64,000 nucleotides of DNA, from positions 48,799 through 112,798 of the forward strand of contig NZ_AOHX01000043.1 in assembly GCF_000337735.1 (NCBI RefSeq). Direction: 5' to 3'. Positions 8,937 to 15,878 of the stretch are shown here, one piece after another. The notes beneath the pieces were generated by a model, which searched no databases, was not told where the DNA came from, and saw only the letters and a program-made list of their open reading frames with translations. This DNA is from Natronorubrum sulfidifaciens JCM 14089 (GTDB taxonomy: Archaea; Halobacteriota; Halobacteria; Halobacteriales; Natrialbaceae). Both the position numbers and the translations under genes were made by a program. Within the stretch, counting starts at the first letter, position 1. Every line of letters starts with the position of its first letter.

Positions 8937-9743
8937 ATGAGCGACCCCCTCGAGATCCTGCTGACGAACGACGACGGGATCGACAGCACCGGCATTCGGG
9001 CACTCCACGATGCACTCACCGAACACGGCAACGTGACCGTCGTCGCTCCAGCAAACGATCACAGCGCCTGCGGGCGCGCACTGTCACACGAGGTCGACGT
9101 CAGCGACCACGAGCTGGGGTACGCCGTCCACGGAACGCCCGCCGACTGTGTCGTCGCCGGGCTGGCCGAACTCGGGCCGTTCCCCGACATTGTCGTTGCG
9201 GGCTGTAACAAGGGGGCGAATCTAGGCGAGTACGTCCTCGGCCGCTCGGGGACGATCAGCGCCGCGGTCGAGGCTGCCTTCTTCGACGTCCCTGCCATCG
9301 CGACCTCGATGTACGTCCCGGCTTCCGGGTCGTCGCTCAGCGAGATCGATCTCACTGCCGACGACTACGCCGAAGCGACGCGGGTGACGAGCTATCTGGT
9401 CGATCACGCCCTCGAGGCCGGCGTCTTCGATCACGCTGCGTATCTCAACGTCAACGTCCCACTGGCTGACGGCGAACCAGCCCCCTTCGAGGTCACGCGC
9501 CCCTCCAAACGGTACGAGATGGACGCCGAACGCGACGGGGATCGGGTGCATCTCAAGGATCGCGTCTGGGAACGGATGGACCCCGAGACGCTGCCCGATC
9601 CCGAGGGAACGGACCGTCGAGCCGTCGTCGAGGGTCGGATCAGCGTCTCTCCGCTGACCGCACCTCACTCGACGAACCACCACGAGGCGCTCACCGCACT
9701 CGCGGAGACGTATCCGGCGGCGGTCGATCAGCAGTCGCCGTAA
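8937..9743 (+). CDS. surE: 5'/3'-nucleotidase SurE
   Basis: 268 residues. Metal-dependent phosphatase that removes phosphate from nucleoside monophosphates. The signature residues are all present: ILLTNDDGIDSTGIRAL (metal-binding DD), APANDHSACGRALS (Asn/Ser ligands), and AGCNKGANLGEYVLGRSGT for the glycine-rich active-site loop. The ATG at 8937 is preferred to a GTG three codons earlier, because it follows the usual N-terminus MSDPLEILLTNDDG more closely. Cytoplasmic. It lies 54 nt after the Rsm22-like gene and may share its transcript. Confidence 0.95.
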   Translation: MSDPLEILLTNDDGIDSTGIRALHDALTEHGNVTVVAPANDHSACGRALSHEVDVSDHELGYAVHGTPADCVVAGLAELGPFPDIVVAGCNKGANLGEYVLGRSGTISAAVEAAFFDVPAIATSMYVPASGSSLSEIDLTADDYAEATRVTSYLVDHALEAGVFDHAAYLNVNVPLADGEPAPFEVTRPSKRYEMDAERDGDRVHLKDRVWERMDPETLPDPEGTDRRAVVEGRISVSPLTAPHSTNHHEALTALAETYPAAVDQQSP

Positions 9744-9837
9744 CTCACAGCAATCGTTCAGGACTATTCGTGACTGTCCGCACGGCCGACCGCCGTGCGA
9801 CCGAACTGATTTGTATTGGGATGGTGAATCCCAGAGT

Positions 9838-9939
9838 ATGACGAGCGTCGAGATCGAATACGGCGTGCCGTGTGGGTTCCTCGAGGCTGCTGAAGACCGC
9901 CAGCATGCCCACCAGTCGACGGTTGGTGACTGCCTGTGA
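9838..9939 (+). pseudogene. Remnant of a Rdx/SelW-like thioredoxin-fold gene
   Basis: A 33-codon frame beginning MTSVEIEYGVPCGFLEAAED closely matches the N-terminus of the small haloarchaeal Rdx (SelT/SelW/SelH-type) proteins, which usually begin with a VEIEYCVPCG-like strand and a CxxC redox pair. Here the first Cys is Gly (codon GGC where TGC is expected) and a TGA at 9937 stops the frame before the rest of the fold. The bases after it show no recognisable continuation. I read it as a decayed gene; a short expressed peptide cannot be excluded. It lies in the 398-bp stretch between surE and the next HTH gene; nothing else was recognised there. Confidence 0.5.
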
Positions 9940-10141
9940 CGGCCGCTGTCGATCGGCGCGCGTGTCGAGTCGGTGACGTGATAACTGACTTGCGGGTCGC
10001 AAGGCCGTCGCTATTCGCCGGCGGTAGCGTTAGCAAACTCAGACGACGACTATCAGCGACAGGGATCGATATCGAATGAAACACAACAACAAGGTAGCTG
10101 CGTGTTCGGCGAACGGCAGTTTCCACGGAACGTGATCACTA

Positions 10142-10531
10142 ATGGTATTCAATGCACTCTGGACCCGGCTTTCGTCTCTCTGGTCGACGGATTCGGCGGA
10201 CGAACAGACAGGCGGCGAGTCGACAACCGAAGACGCGGACGACGGCACTGACGACGAAACGTTGAGTTATGCAGAGGAGATCGAGTACGGTGTCGACGAG
10301 CGGGAACTTCCCGATGAGGACAAAATTCTCCGGCTACTGGTCAAACGTGGCGGGCGCGTCGACCACGCAACTGTCCAAGAAGAAACCGGCTGGTCTGACG
10401 ATCATCTGGCCGAAGTTATCACCAGTATGGAAGACGACGGGCAGGTCAGTGCGATCACCGTCGGCCGGAAACAGGTGATCTGCCGGCGCGGATTCGAACC
10501 CAAGGGCTATCGCTCCCATCTCAACGAATGA
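10142..10531 (+). CDS. Small winged-helix DNA-binding protein with acidic N-terminal linker
   Basis: 129 residues. An N-terminal amphipathic or hydrophobic start (MVFNALWTRLSSLW) is followed by an acidic, disordered-looking linker (about 15-60). A winged helix follows: DEDKILRLLVKRGGRVDHATVQEETGWSDDHLAEVITSMEDDGQVSAITVGRKQVICRRG, split here as helix 1, helix 2 (VQEETG), recognition helix (DDHLAEVITSM) and wing (AITVGRKQVI). It resembles the haloarchaeal HTH module often attached to membrane proteins. The target is unknown. The ATG at 10142 is the only good start. Confidence 0.7.
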   Translation: MVFNALWTRLSSLWSTDSADEQTGGESTTEDADDGTDDETLSYAEEIEYGVDERELPDEDKILRLLVKRGGRVDHATVQEETGWSDDHLAEVITSMEDDGQVSAITVGRKQVICRRGFEPKGYRSHLNE

Positions 10532-10776
10532 GCGTCCGGTAGGGTAGCCCGTCATCCAACGAACGCCGTGAACGGCCCCCATCGCTGTTTGAGGGAACTG
10601 TGGCACTGTCGAGACGACGCTGGTGGACGAACTCGAGCCCCAACTGAAGGACACACCCATCACACTGTCCACGGCTCTCGCCAAGACTGTTCTCGAGACA
10701 GTATCATCTCTTCCTGACCACCTGTTCGGCGTATTCAGGCCGAATCGACTTCCGTCGACCGGCCGTTGGTCCATCT

Positions 10777-10923
10777 ATGCTTGAACTTGCACTGCTGTTT
10801 TTCGTGATCGCACTCATCGCCGGGGCACTCGGCGCAACCGGCGTTGCAGGGCTCACCATGGCGATCGCGAAGTGGCTGGTCGCGATCTTTCTCGTCCTCG
10901 CAGTCATCTCGCTGCTGCTGTAG
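10777..10923 (+). CDS. DUF1328-type small membrane protein
   Basis: A 48-residue protein ([20 protein letters not shown]... ending VISLLL) with two hydrophobic helices joined by [16 protein letters not shown]. This is the exact layout of the DUF1328/YtjA family of tiny membrane proteins found in bacteria and haloarchaea: first helix rich in Ala/Ile/Phe, central G-x-G...A-K turn, second helix ending in Leu. Its function is not known. The 245 bp upstream shows no gene. Confidence 0.8.
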   Translation: MLELALLFFVIALIAGALGATGVAGLTMAIAKWLVAIFLVLAVISLLL

Positions 10924-11036
10924 CCGTCGCCGCCATCCCCGGCGCGTCTGTCGACCGAAAGGCGGGAGTCTTAGGGATCCAGTCACAACCTCCGTGTACA
11001 GATGCGTACTAACACCGACGACGCGGGGTGGCGTCG

Positions 11037-11429
11037 ATGATCCTCGACGATTCGGCGGGAACCGCAGCCGAGTACGAGGCGCTCGCCGACGCGCTCGAGG
11101 ACCTCCGCGATGAAGTGGCGGACGAACCGATCAAAGCGTCACGACTCGAGGGGCTGTTCGACGAAGCCACCACGAGCGACCCGAAGATCTGGAACACCGT
11201 CACCGCCTTCATCGACCTCGAGGACGGCGAGGCGGTGATCACCGAGGAGTCGAAACTCGCCCGTGGAAAGTGGGCTCCCGAGATCGTCGACGACTGTGAT
11301 GCGATGCTCACCGTCGACATCGAGTACGGGCAGATGCCCGACGCGTTCGCATACAGCGTCGTAAAGAAGCTAGATGCACAGATTGAGGACGCACGGGAAC
11401 GGGCGGCTGCCGCTCGAGACGACGAGTAA
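11037..11429 (+). CDS. Conserved-looking haloarchaeal protein of unknown function
   Basis: 130 residues, acidic and mainly helical: MILDDSAGTAAEYEALADALEDLRDEV is followed by a compact block (KIWNTVTAFIDLEDGEAVITEE, APEIVDDCDAML) and a C-terminal charged helix. There is no membrane segment and no motif I can name. The even codon usage and high third-position G+C argue for a real gene. Start at the ATG at 11037; a GTG three codons earlier is possible. A 12-codon frame at 11002-11040 ends in ATGA overlapping this start. Confidence 0.65.
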   Translation: MILDDSAGTAAEYEALADALEDLRDEVADEPIKASRLEGLFDEATTSDPKIWNTVTAFIDLEDGEAVITEESKLARGKWAPEIVDDCDAMLTVDIEYGQMPDAFAYSVVKKLDAQIEDARERAAAARDDE

Positions 11430-11495
11430 CGGACTCGAGTGTCGGTCCTGCGCCGTTCGGTCGCTTGGCGGCCGCCAGCGCTCCCGAAGACAGAG

Positions 11496-12050
11496 TTAGC
11501 GTGTGTTGCAGATCTCGAGGAAGTTCTCGAAGATCGCGTCGCCCTCTTCGGTGTGGGCGACTTCCGGGTGCCACTGGACGCCGTAGAGGTCGCGGTCGGT
11601 GTCGCTCATCGCCTCGACGCCACAGACGTCGCTTTTGGCGGTCAGCTCGAACCCGTCGGGGAGCTCTTTGACCTCGTCGGCGTGGCTCGCCCAGACGCGG
11701 GTTTCGGGGTGAAGCGAGCCCGTCAGTGGGTCGTCTGCGTCGAGAATGTCGACGTTGACATCGGCGTAGCCGCCGTACTCGCCGCTGCCGACGCGGCCGC
11801 CCAGTTCCTCGGCGATCAGTTGCATTCCCAGACAGATGCCGAGCACTGGCACGTCTGCCTCGAGGTAGTCTGCGGAGTTGCCGATCCGGTCCATATCCGG
11901 CCCGCCCGAGAGGACGACGCCGTCGGCGTCGACGTCTTCGGGTGGCGTCTCGTTGTCGATTAGCTCCGTGTCGACGCCGAGGTCGCGAAGCGCCCGGCGC
12001 TCGAGATGAGTGAACTGTCCGTGGTTGTCCACCACGACGATCTTCGTCAT
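11496..12050 (-). CDS. guaAA: GMP synthase, glutamine amidotransferase subunit A
   Basis: 184 residues; the stand-alone amidotransferase subunit typical of archaea. It hydrolyses glutamine and passes ammonia to subunit B (not in this window) to convert XMP to GMP. Class I GATase triad: Cys in PVLGICLGMQLIAEELGG, His and Glu in YGVQWHPEVAHTEEG. The N-terminus is KIVVVDNHGQFTHL, as in archaeal homologues, with LSGGPDMDR forming the oxyanion-side loop. The ATG at 12050 is at the conserved beginning; 42 codons of open frame upstream look non-coding. Confidence 0.95.
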   Translation of the reverse strand: MTKIVVVDNHGQFTHLERRALRDLGVDTELIDNETPPEDVDADGVVLSGGPDMDRIGNSADYLEADVPVLGICLGMQLIAEELGGRVGSGEYGGYADVNVDILDADDPLTGSLHPETRVWASHADEVKELPDGFELTAKSDVCGVEAMSDTDRDLYGVQWHPEVAHTEEGDAIFENFLEICNTR

Positions 12051-12291
12051 TGAGTGGCCATAGCCAGTCACTCGGTAAAAACGGTCCGGAACACGTTCTA
12101 TGCCCGAAACGACGCGACCCGATATCCGTTTTAGTCGTGTCCAACACCACTCACAGCTGAATACGTCTCTGTCCAACTATCGGGCGTATTTGTGTGGTTT
12201 TTGATCCATCTTGGGTATCCGCTCGAGTTTTCCAACCGCTTTTGTGTGCTATACCAAAACACTCATACATCCGTCTGGAGTATCCACGGGT

Positions 12292-12465
12292 ATGACACTC
12301 GAGGGCGAGTCCGTGGGTAGTCAGTCGGAAGCCGACAGCAGTGTCGTCGCTGCGATCGACGAGATCGATGGCCGTTCACACCTCGTTATCGCGGATATCA
12401 CTCGAGATGACGTCTGGCTCTCGATGCCGGAGCGAAACGCCGTCTCGCTCGAGATGTGGCAGTAG
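12292..12465 (+). CDS. Small conserved haloarchaeal protein (DUF7556-like)
   Basis: 57 residues from the ATG at 12292. After a polar start it has SSVVAAIDEIDGRSHLVIADI and DVWLSMPERNAVSLEMWQ. The IADITRDDVWLSMPE...W segment is one I associate with a haloarchaeal orphan family (number from memory). No catalytic motif. It is preceded by a TATA-like GCTATACC about 40 nt upstream. Confidence 0.65.
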   Translation: MTLEGESVGSQSEADSSVVAAIDEIDGRSHLVIADITRDDVWLSMPERNAVSLEMWQ

Positions 12466-12543
12466 CGTGGCTGTCGCGGGAGTGGTGTCACGATCGTCCC
12501 CGGTTCCGGTACGTTTATGCGTGTTTCGCCGGAGAATACACGT

Positions 12544-12681
12544 ATGGCAGTCGATCTCAGTGAGTTCGAGCATCCTTCGTGGGTTACCGCCGGCGGGACA
12601 GCGATCGGGTATCTACTGATACTCGCCGTCTTAACGGTCGCATTGTTTGTCGTTCCGTGGCTGATTTTCGCGGCGCTGTAG
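12544..12681 (+). CDS. Small single-span membrane protein
   Basis: A 45-residue protein: MAVDLSEFEHPSWVTAGGTA followed by one long transmembrane helix, IGYLLILAVLTVALFVVPWL. Very small membrane proteins of this shape are common and conserved in haloarchaea. Function unknown. A TATA-like GTTTATGC lies about 32 nt before the ATG, suggesting a short or absent leader. Confidence 0.7.
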   Translation: MAVDLSEFEHPSWVTAGGTAIGYLLILAVLTVALFVVPWLIFAAL

Positions 12682-12837
12682 CGGGCCGGGTGACGGTGGC
12701 CGACTCGACCCGAACACCCTAGTCTCTTGTGTCGACGTCGACGCCAAATCACCGCCCTCTTGTGCCGGAAACCGAGCGTCCTCGCCAGTTACCGACGGCG
12801 ACGCTCTCGAGCGGTGTGCAGAGAAAAGAACCGACGA

Positions 12838-14055
12838 TCAGGCGAACGTCTTGGAGACGTCTTCGGTCTCGTCCGAGTCGGCCTGGACTTTCTCCCAAGC
12901 GTTGCGGAAGTCCTCCATACGGATTTCGGTCCGGTCGTCGCGGATGGCGAACATCCCGGCTTCCGTACAGACGGCCTTGACGTCGGCACCAGAGGCCGAT
13001 TCGGCTTCTTCGGCCAGTTCCGCGAAGTCGACGTCGTCAGCGACGTTCATTCCACGGGTGTGGATCTCGAAGATGATCTCACGACCGTCCTGATTGGGTT
13101 TTGGCACCTCGATGAGACGGTCGAATCGACCGGGGCGGAGGATCGCGCGGTCGAGCATATCGAACCGGTTCGTGGCGGCGATGATGCGGATCTCACCGCG
13201 TTCCTCGAAGCCGTCCATCTCACTGAGAAGTTGCATCATCGTCCGCTGCACCTCGGCGTCGCCCGACGTTTTGGACTCCGTTCGCTTGGCGGCGATGGCG
13301 TCGATCTCGTCGATGAAGATCACGGCGGGTTCGTGCTCGCGGGCGACCTTGAACAGGTCACGGACGAGCTTTGCTCCCTCACCGATGAACTTATGCACCA
13401 GTTCCGAGCCGGCCATCTTGATGAAGGTGGCGTCGGTCTGGTTGGCGACGGCTTTCGCGAGCATCGTCTTTCCGGTACCCGGTGGCCCATAGAGCAAGAC
13501 GCCACTCGGGGGGTCGATCCCGACATCGTCGAACATCTCGGGTTTCTCGAGGGGCATCTCGACGGTCTCGCGGACCTCCTGCATCTGTTCTTCGAGCCCG
13601 CCGATGTCCTCGTAGCTGACGTCGGGACTTTCGGTGACTTCCATCACGCGGGCACGCACGTCAGTCTCGCTCGAGAGACTCTTCACGATAGACAGCGAGT
13701 TGTTGACGGCGACCCGGTCGTCGGGGTTGATCTCTTCGCGAAGCTCGTCGGTAACCTCCGTCAGCGCCTCCTGGTTGTTGCCGTGCTGTTTGATAATGAC
13801 GCCTTCGTCCGTGATCTCTTGGACGGTGGCGACGAACAGCGGGGACTGCTTGAGCTTCTTGTTTTCGTGTGTGAGTCGCTCGAGTTTCTGCTGGTACTTG
13901 TTGTTCTCGGCGTTGGCATCGAGGAGCTTGTCTCTCATCTCCTCGTTTTGCGCCTCGAGGATCTCCAGCCGTTCCTCGAGCGCCTGGATCTTCTCCTGTT
14001 GGGACGCCTCGTCCTCGTCGTATGGGAGGTCGACGTCGTCCACAGTGTCGCTCAT
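12838..14055 (-). CDS. pan: Proteasome-activating nucleotidase (AAA+ ATPase)
   Basis: 405 residues. Hexameric unfoldase that feeds substrates to the 20S proteasome (beta subunit PsmB is at 62392). An N-terminal coiled coil (about 15-75: QEKIQALEERLEILEAQN) is followed by an OB domain, then the AAA+ module with Walker A GPPGTGKT, Walker B VIFIDEIDAI, sensor-1 IIAATNRFD, the Arg finger region RPGRFDR, and pore loop residues KFIGEGA. The C-terminus ends SKTFA rather than a clear hydrophobic-Tyr-X. The ATG at 14055 directly follows an in-frame GTG; a TTATGA TATA-like box about 25 nt upstream fits a leaderless mRNA. Confidence 0.96.
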   Translation of the reverse strand: MSDTVDDVDLPYDEDEASQQEKIQALEERLEILEAQNEEMRDKLLDANAENNKYQQKLERLTHENKKLKQSPLFVATVQEITDEGVIIKQHGNNQEALTEVTDELREEINPDDRVAVNNSLSIVKSLSSETDVRARVMEVTESPDVSYEDIGGLEEQMQEVRETVEMPLEKPEMFDDVGIDPPSGVLLYGPPGTGKTMLAKAVANQTDATFIKMAGSELVHKFIGEGAKLVRDLFKVAREHEPAVIFIDEIDAIAAKRTESKTSGDAEVQRTMMQLLSEMDGFEERGEIRIIAATNRFDMLDRAILRPGRFDRLIEVPKPNQDGREIIFEIHTRGMNVADDVDFAELAEEAESASGADVKAVCTEAGMFAIRDDRTEIRMEDFRNAWEKVQADSDETEDVSKTFA

Positions 14056-14136
14056 CACCCGTCCTTTGGGTGTTGCTTCATAAGAGGCTTCGGGTAGGGG
14101 GGCACTTACTCACGAAATATAACCAATGCGCATTTA

Positions 14137-14174
14137 TCGAAACAGAAAATATTATCACCCTGTATTCGAAACAG
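14137..14174. repeat. Direct repeat TCGAAACAG in the pan/HTH divergent promoter
   Basis: Two identical 9-bp copies of TCGAAACAG, at 14137-14145 and 14166-14174, spaced 29 bp start to start (nearly three helical turns). The second copy ends 7 bp before the ATG of the HTH gene. The layout suits an operator for the small HTH protein, but this is inference. Confidence 0.4.
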
Positions 14175-14181
14175 TGAGGTG

Positions 14182-14451
14182 ATGAGTGCTTCAGAGTCGT
14201 TGCGACACGAGGCCGAACCGCGGGGGACGTGGGATGACGTCAGAGAGCTGCCGCCGAGTGCGAAACTCGTCGCGAAGGTCCTCGAGTACAACGACACGAT
14301 GACCCAACAGCAGATCGCCGACGAGACGCTTCTTCCGTCCCGAACCGTTCGATACGCACTGAACCGTCTCGACGAAGAAAACGTCATCGACTCGCGATTT
14401 TCGTTCTCGGACGCCCGCAAGCGACTCTACAGCCTCGACATCGACGAGTAA
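14182..14451 (+). CDS. Small winged-helix transcriptional regulator
   Basis: 89 residues. PPSAKLVAKVLEYNDTMTQQQIADETLLPSRTVRYALNRLDEENVI is a textbook MarR/TrmB-type winged helix, here described as helix 1 (SAKLVAKVLEYN), helix 2 (QQQIADET), recognition helix (SRTVRYALNRLDE) and wing (SRFSFSDARKRLYSLDI). It is divergent from pan across 126 bp. The ATG at 14182 is preferred to the preceding GTG. It could regulate itself, pan or mre11-rad50; direct repeats just upstream support autoregulation. Confidence 0.78.
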   Translation: MSASESLRHEAEPRGTWDDVRELPPSAKLVAKVLEYNDTMTQQQIADETLLPSRTVRYALNRLDEENVIDSRFSFSDARKRLYSLDIDE

Positions 14452-14549
14452 CGTCCGCCGGTCTCCTCGATTTGACGCTCGAGCGGTTTCGCTTCACTTT
14501 CACTTCGGTCACGGAACCCCTTTAGGACACGCTTGCCAATCACGTGGCA

Positions 14550-15878
14550 ATGACACGGGTACTCCATACGGGCGATACACATCTCGGGTATCAGCAGTAC
14601 AACTCGCCCGAGCGACGCCAGGATTTCCTCGAGGCGTTCCGTTCCGTCGTCGAGGACGCCGTCGCCGACGACGTCGACGCCGTGATCCACGCCGGCGACC
14701 TCTTTCACGACCGTCGGCCGAGTTTGGTCGACCTCCAGGGCACCGTCGAAATCCTTCGGACCCTCGCCGACGCCGATATTCCCTTTCTCGCCGTCGTCGG
14801 CAACCACGAGGGTAAACGCGACGCCCAGTGGCTCGATCTTTTCGCCGATCTCGGACTGGCGACGCGACTCGGTGCCGACCCCGAACTGGTCGACGACGTG
14901 GCCGTCTACGGACTCGACTTCGTCCCCCGATCACGACGGGACGACCTCGAGTACGAGTTCGCTCCCGTCCCCGAGGCAGCCGACCACGCAACGCTCGTGA
15001 GCCACGGCCTGTTCGAGCCCTTTGCCCACGCCGACTGGGACACCGAGCGACTCCTGACCGAATCGACAGTCGAGTTCGACGCCGTGTTACTCGGCGACAA
15101 CCACAAACCCGACACCGCGGAACTGCTCGACACGTGGGTCACCTACTGTGGCTCGACCGAGCGCGCGAGCGCGAGCGAACGCGAGGACCGGGGCTATAAC
15201 CTCGTCGAGTTCACCGACGATGCCATCTCGATCAGTCGCCGTGGTCTCACCGAGACCCGCGAGTTCGTCTTCGTCGACGTCGACCTCGCCGAGGACGAAG
15301 GGGTCGACCGCGTCCAAGAGCGCGTTCGTGAGTACGACCTCGAGGACGCCGTCGTCATCGTGACGATCGAAGGAGACGGGCGACCGATTACGCCGGCGAC
15401 GGTCGAGGAAGCAGCCATCGACCGCGGCGCACTCGTTGCCCGCGTCAACGACCGCCGAGAGCTGCCCGACGATGACGAGGAGCTGTCGGTCCGCTTTGCC
15501 GATCCCGACGCGGCCGTTCGCGACCGCGTCCGCGAACTGGGCCTCAGCGATGCCGCTCTCGAGATCGACGAAACCGTTCGGAACGACGATCTGGTCGACT
15601 CGAACGTCCGCGAGACCGTCGAACGGCGTGTCCGGGATATCCTCGAGGACGACGTTGCTGCGTTCGATCCGGCTCCGGACCGCGAGCCCGACGACGAGGA
15701 CGTGACGACGGTCGCAGACCAGCTCGCCGACGGCGCTGCGACCACGACCGACGCTGCCACTGCTTCCGAGTCCGATGGTGACGCCGCTTCGACTGGCGGC
15801 GACGAACAAACCGAAGGCACGGCCGCGGACGGCGAGCGCGGGGCCGAGGACTCGACCTCGCTGGGTGATTTCGCATGA
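14550..15878 (+). CDS. mre11: DNA double-strand break repair nuclease Mre11
   Basis: 442 residues. Mn-dependent 3'-5' exonuclease/endonuclease that works with Rad50 on DNA ends. Phosphoesterase motifs: LHTGDTHLGYQ, VIHAGDLFHDRRP, VVGNHEGKR, LVSHGLFEP and LLGDNHKP carry the metal-binding Asp/His/Asn residues. The C-terminal half includes the capping region, then an acidic, Thr/Ala-rich tail (about 385-442) that looks disordered and is typical of halophilic Mre11. The ATG at 14550 is chosen over a GTG two codons before. The stop overlaps the rad50 start (ATGA), so the two are translationally coupled. Confidence 0.96.
   Translation: MTRVLHTGDTHLGYQQYNSPERRQDFLEAFRSVVEDAVADDVDAVIHAGDLFHDRRPSLVDLQGTVEILRTLADADIPFLAVVGNHEGKRDAQWLDLFADLGLATRLGADPELVDDVAVYGLDFVPRSRRDDLEYEFAPVPEAADHATLVSHGLFEPFAHADWDTERLLTESTVEFDAVLLGDNHKPDTAELLDTWVTYCGSTERASASEREDRGYNLVEFTDDAISISRRGLTETREFVFVDVDLAEDEGVDRVQERVREYDLEDAVVIVTIEGDGRPITPATVEEAAIDRGALVARVNDRRELPDDDEELSVRFADPDAAVRDRVRELGLSDAALEIDETVRNDDLVDSNVRETVERRVRDILEDDVAAFDPAPDREPDDEDVTTVADQLADGAATTTDAATASESDGDAASTGGDEQTEGTAADGERGAEDSTSLGDFA

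Noticed and set aside
10480-10510. GATTCGAACCCAAGG, resembling a tRNA T-arm
   Set aside because: Lies within the HTH coding frame with no acceptor or anticodon stem around it.
10684-10700. ACTGTTCTCGAGACAGT, dyad-like, resembling the 3038 palindrome
   Set aside because: Only the outer ACTGT/ACAGT arms pair and the centre is the very frequent CTCGAG; no TATA box follows closely.
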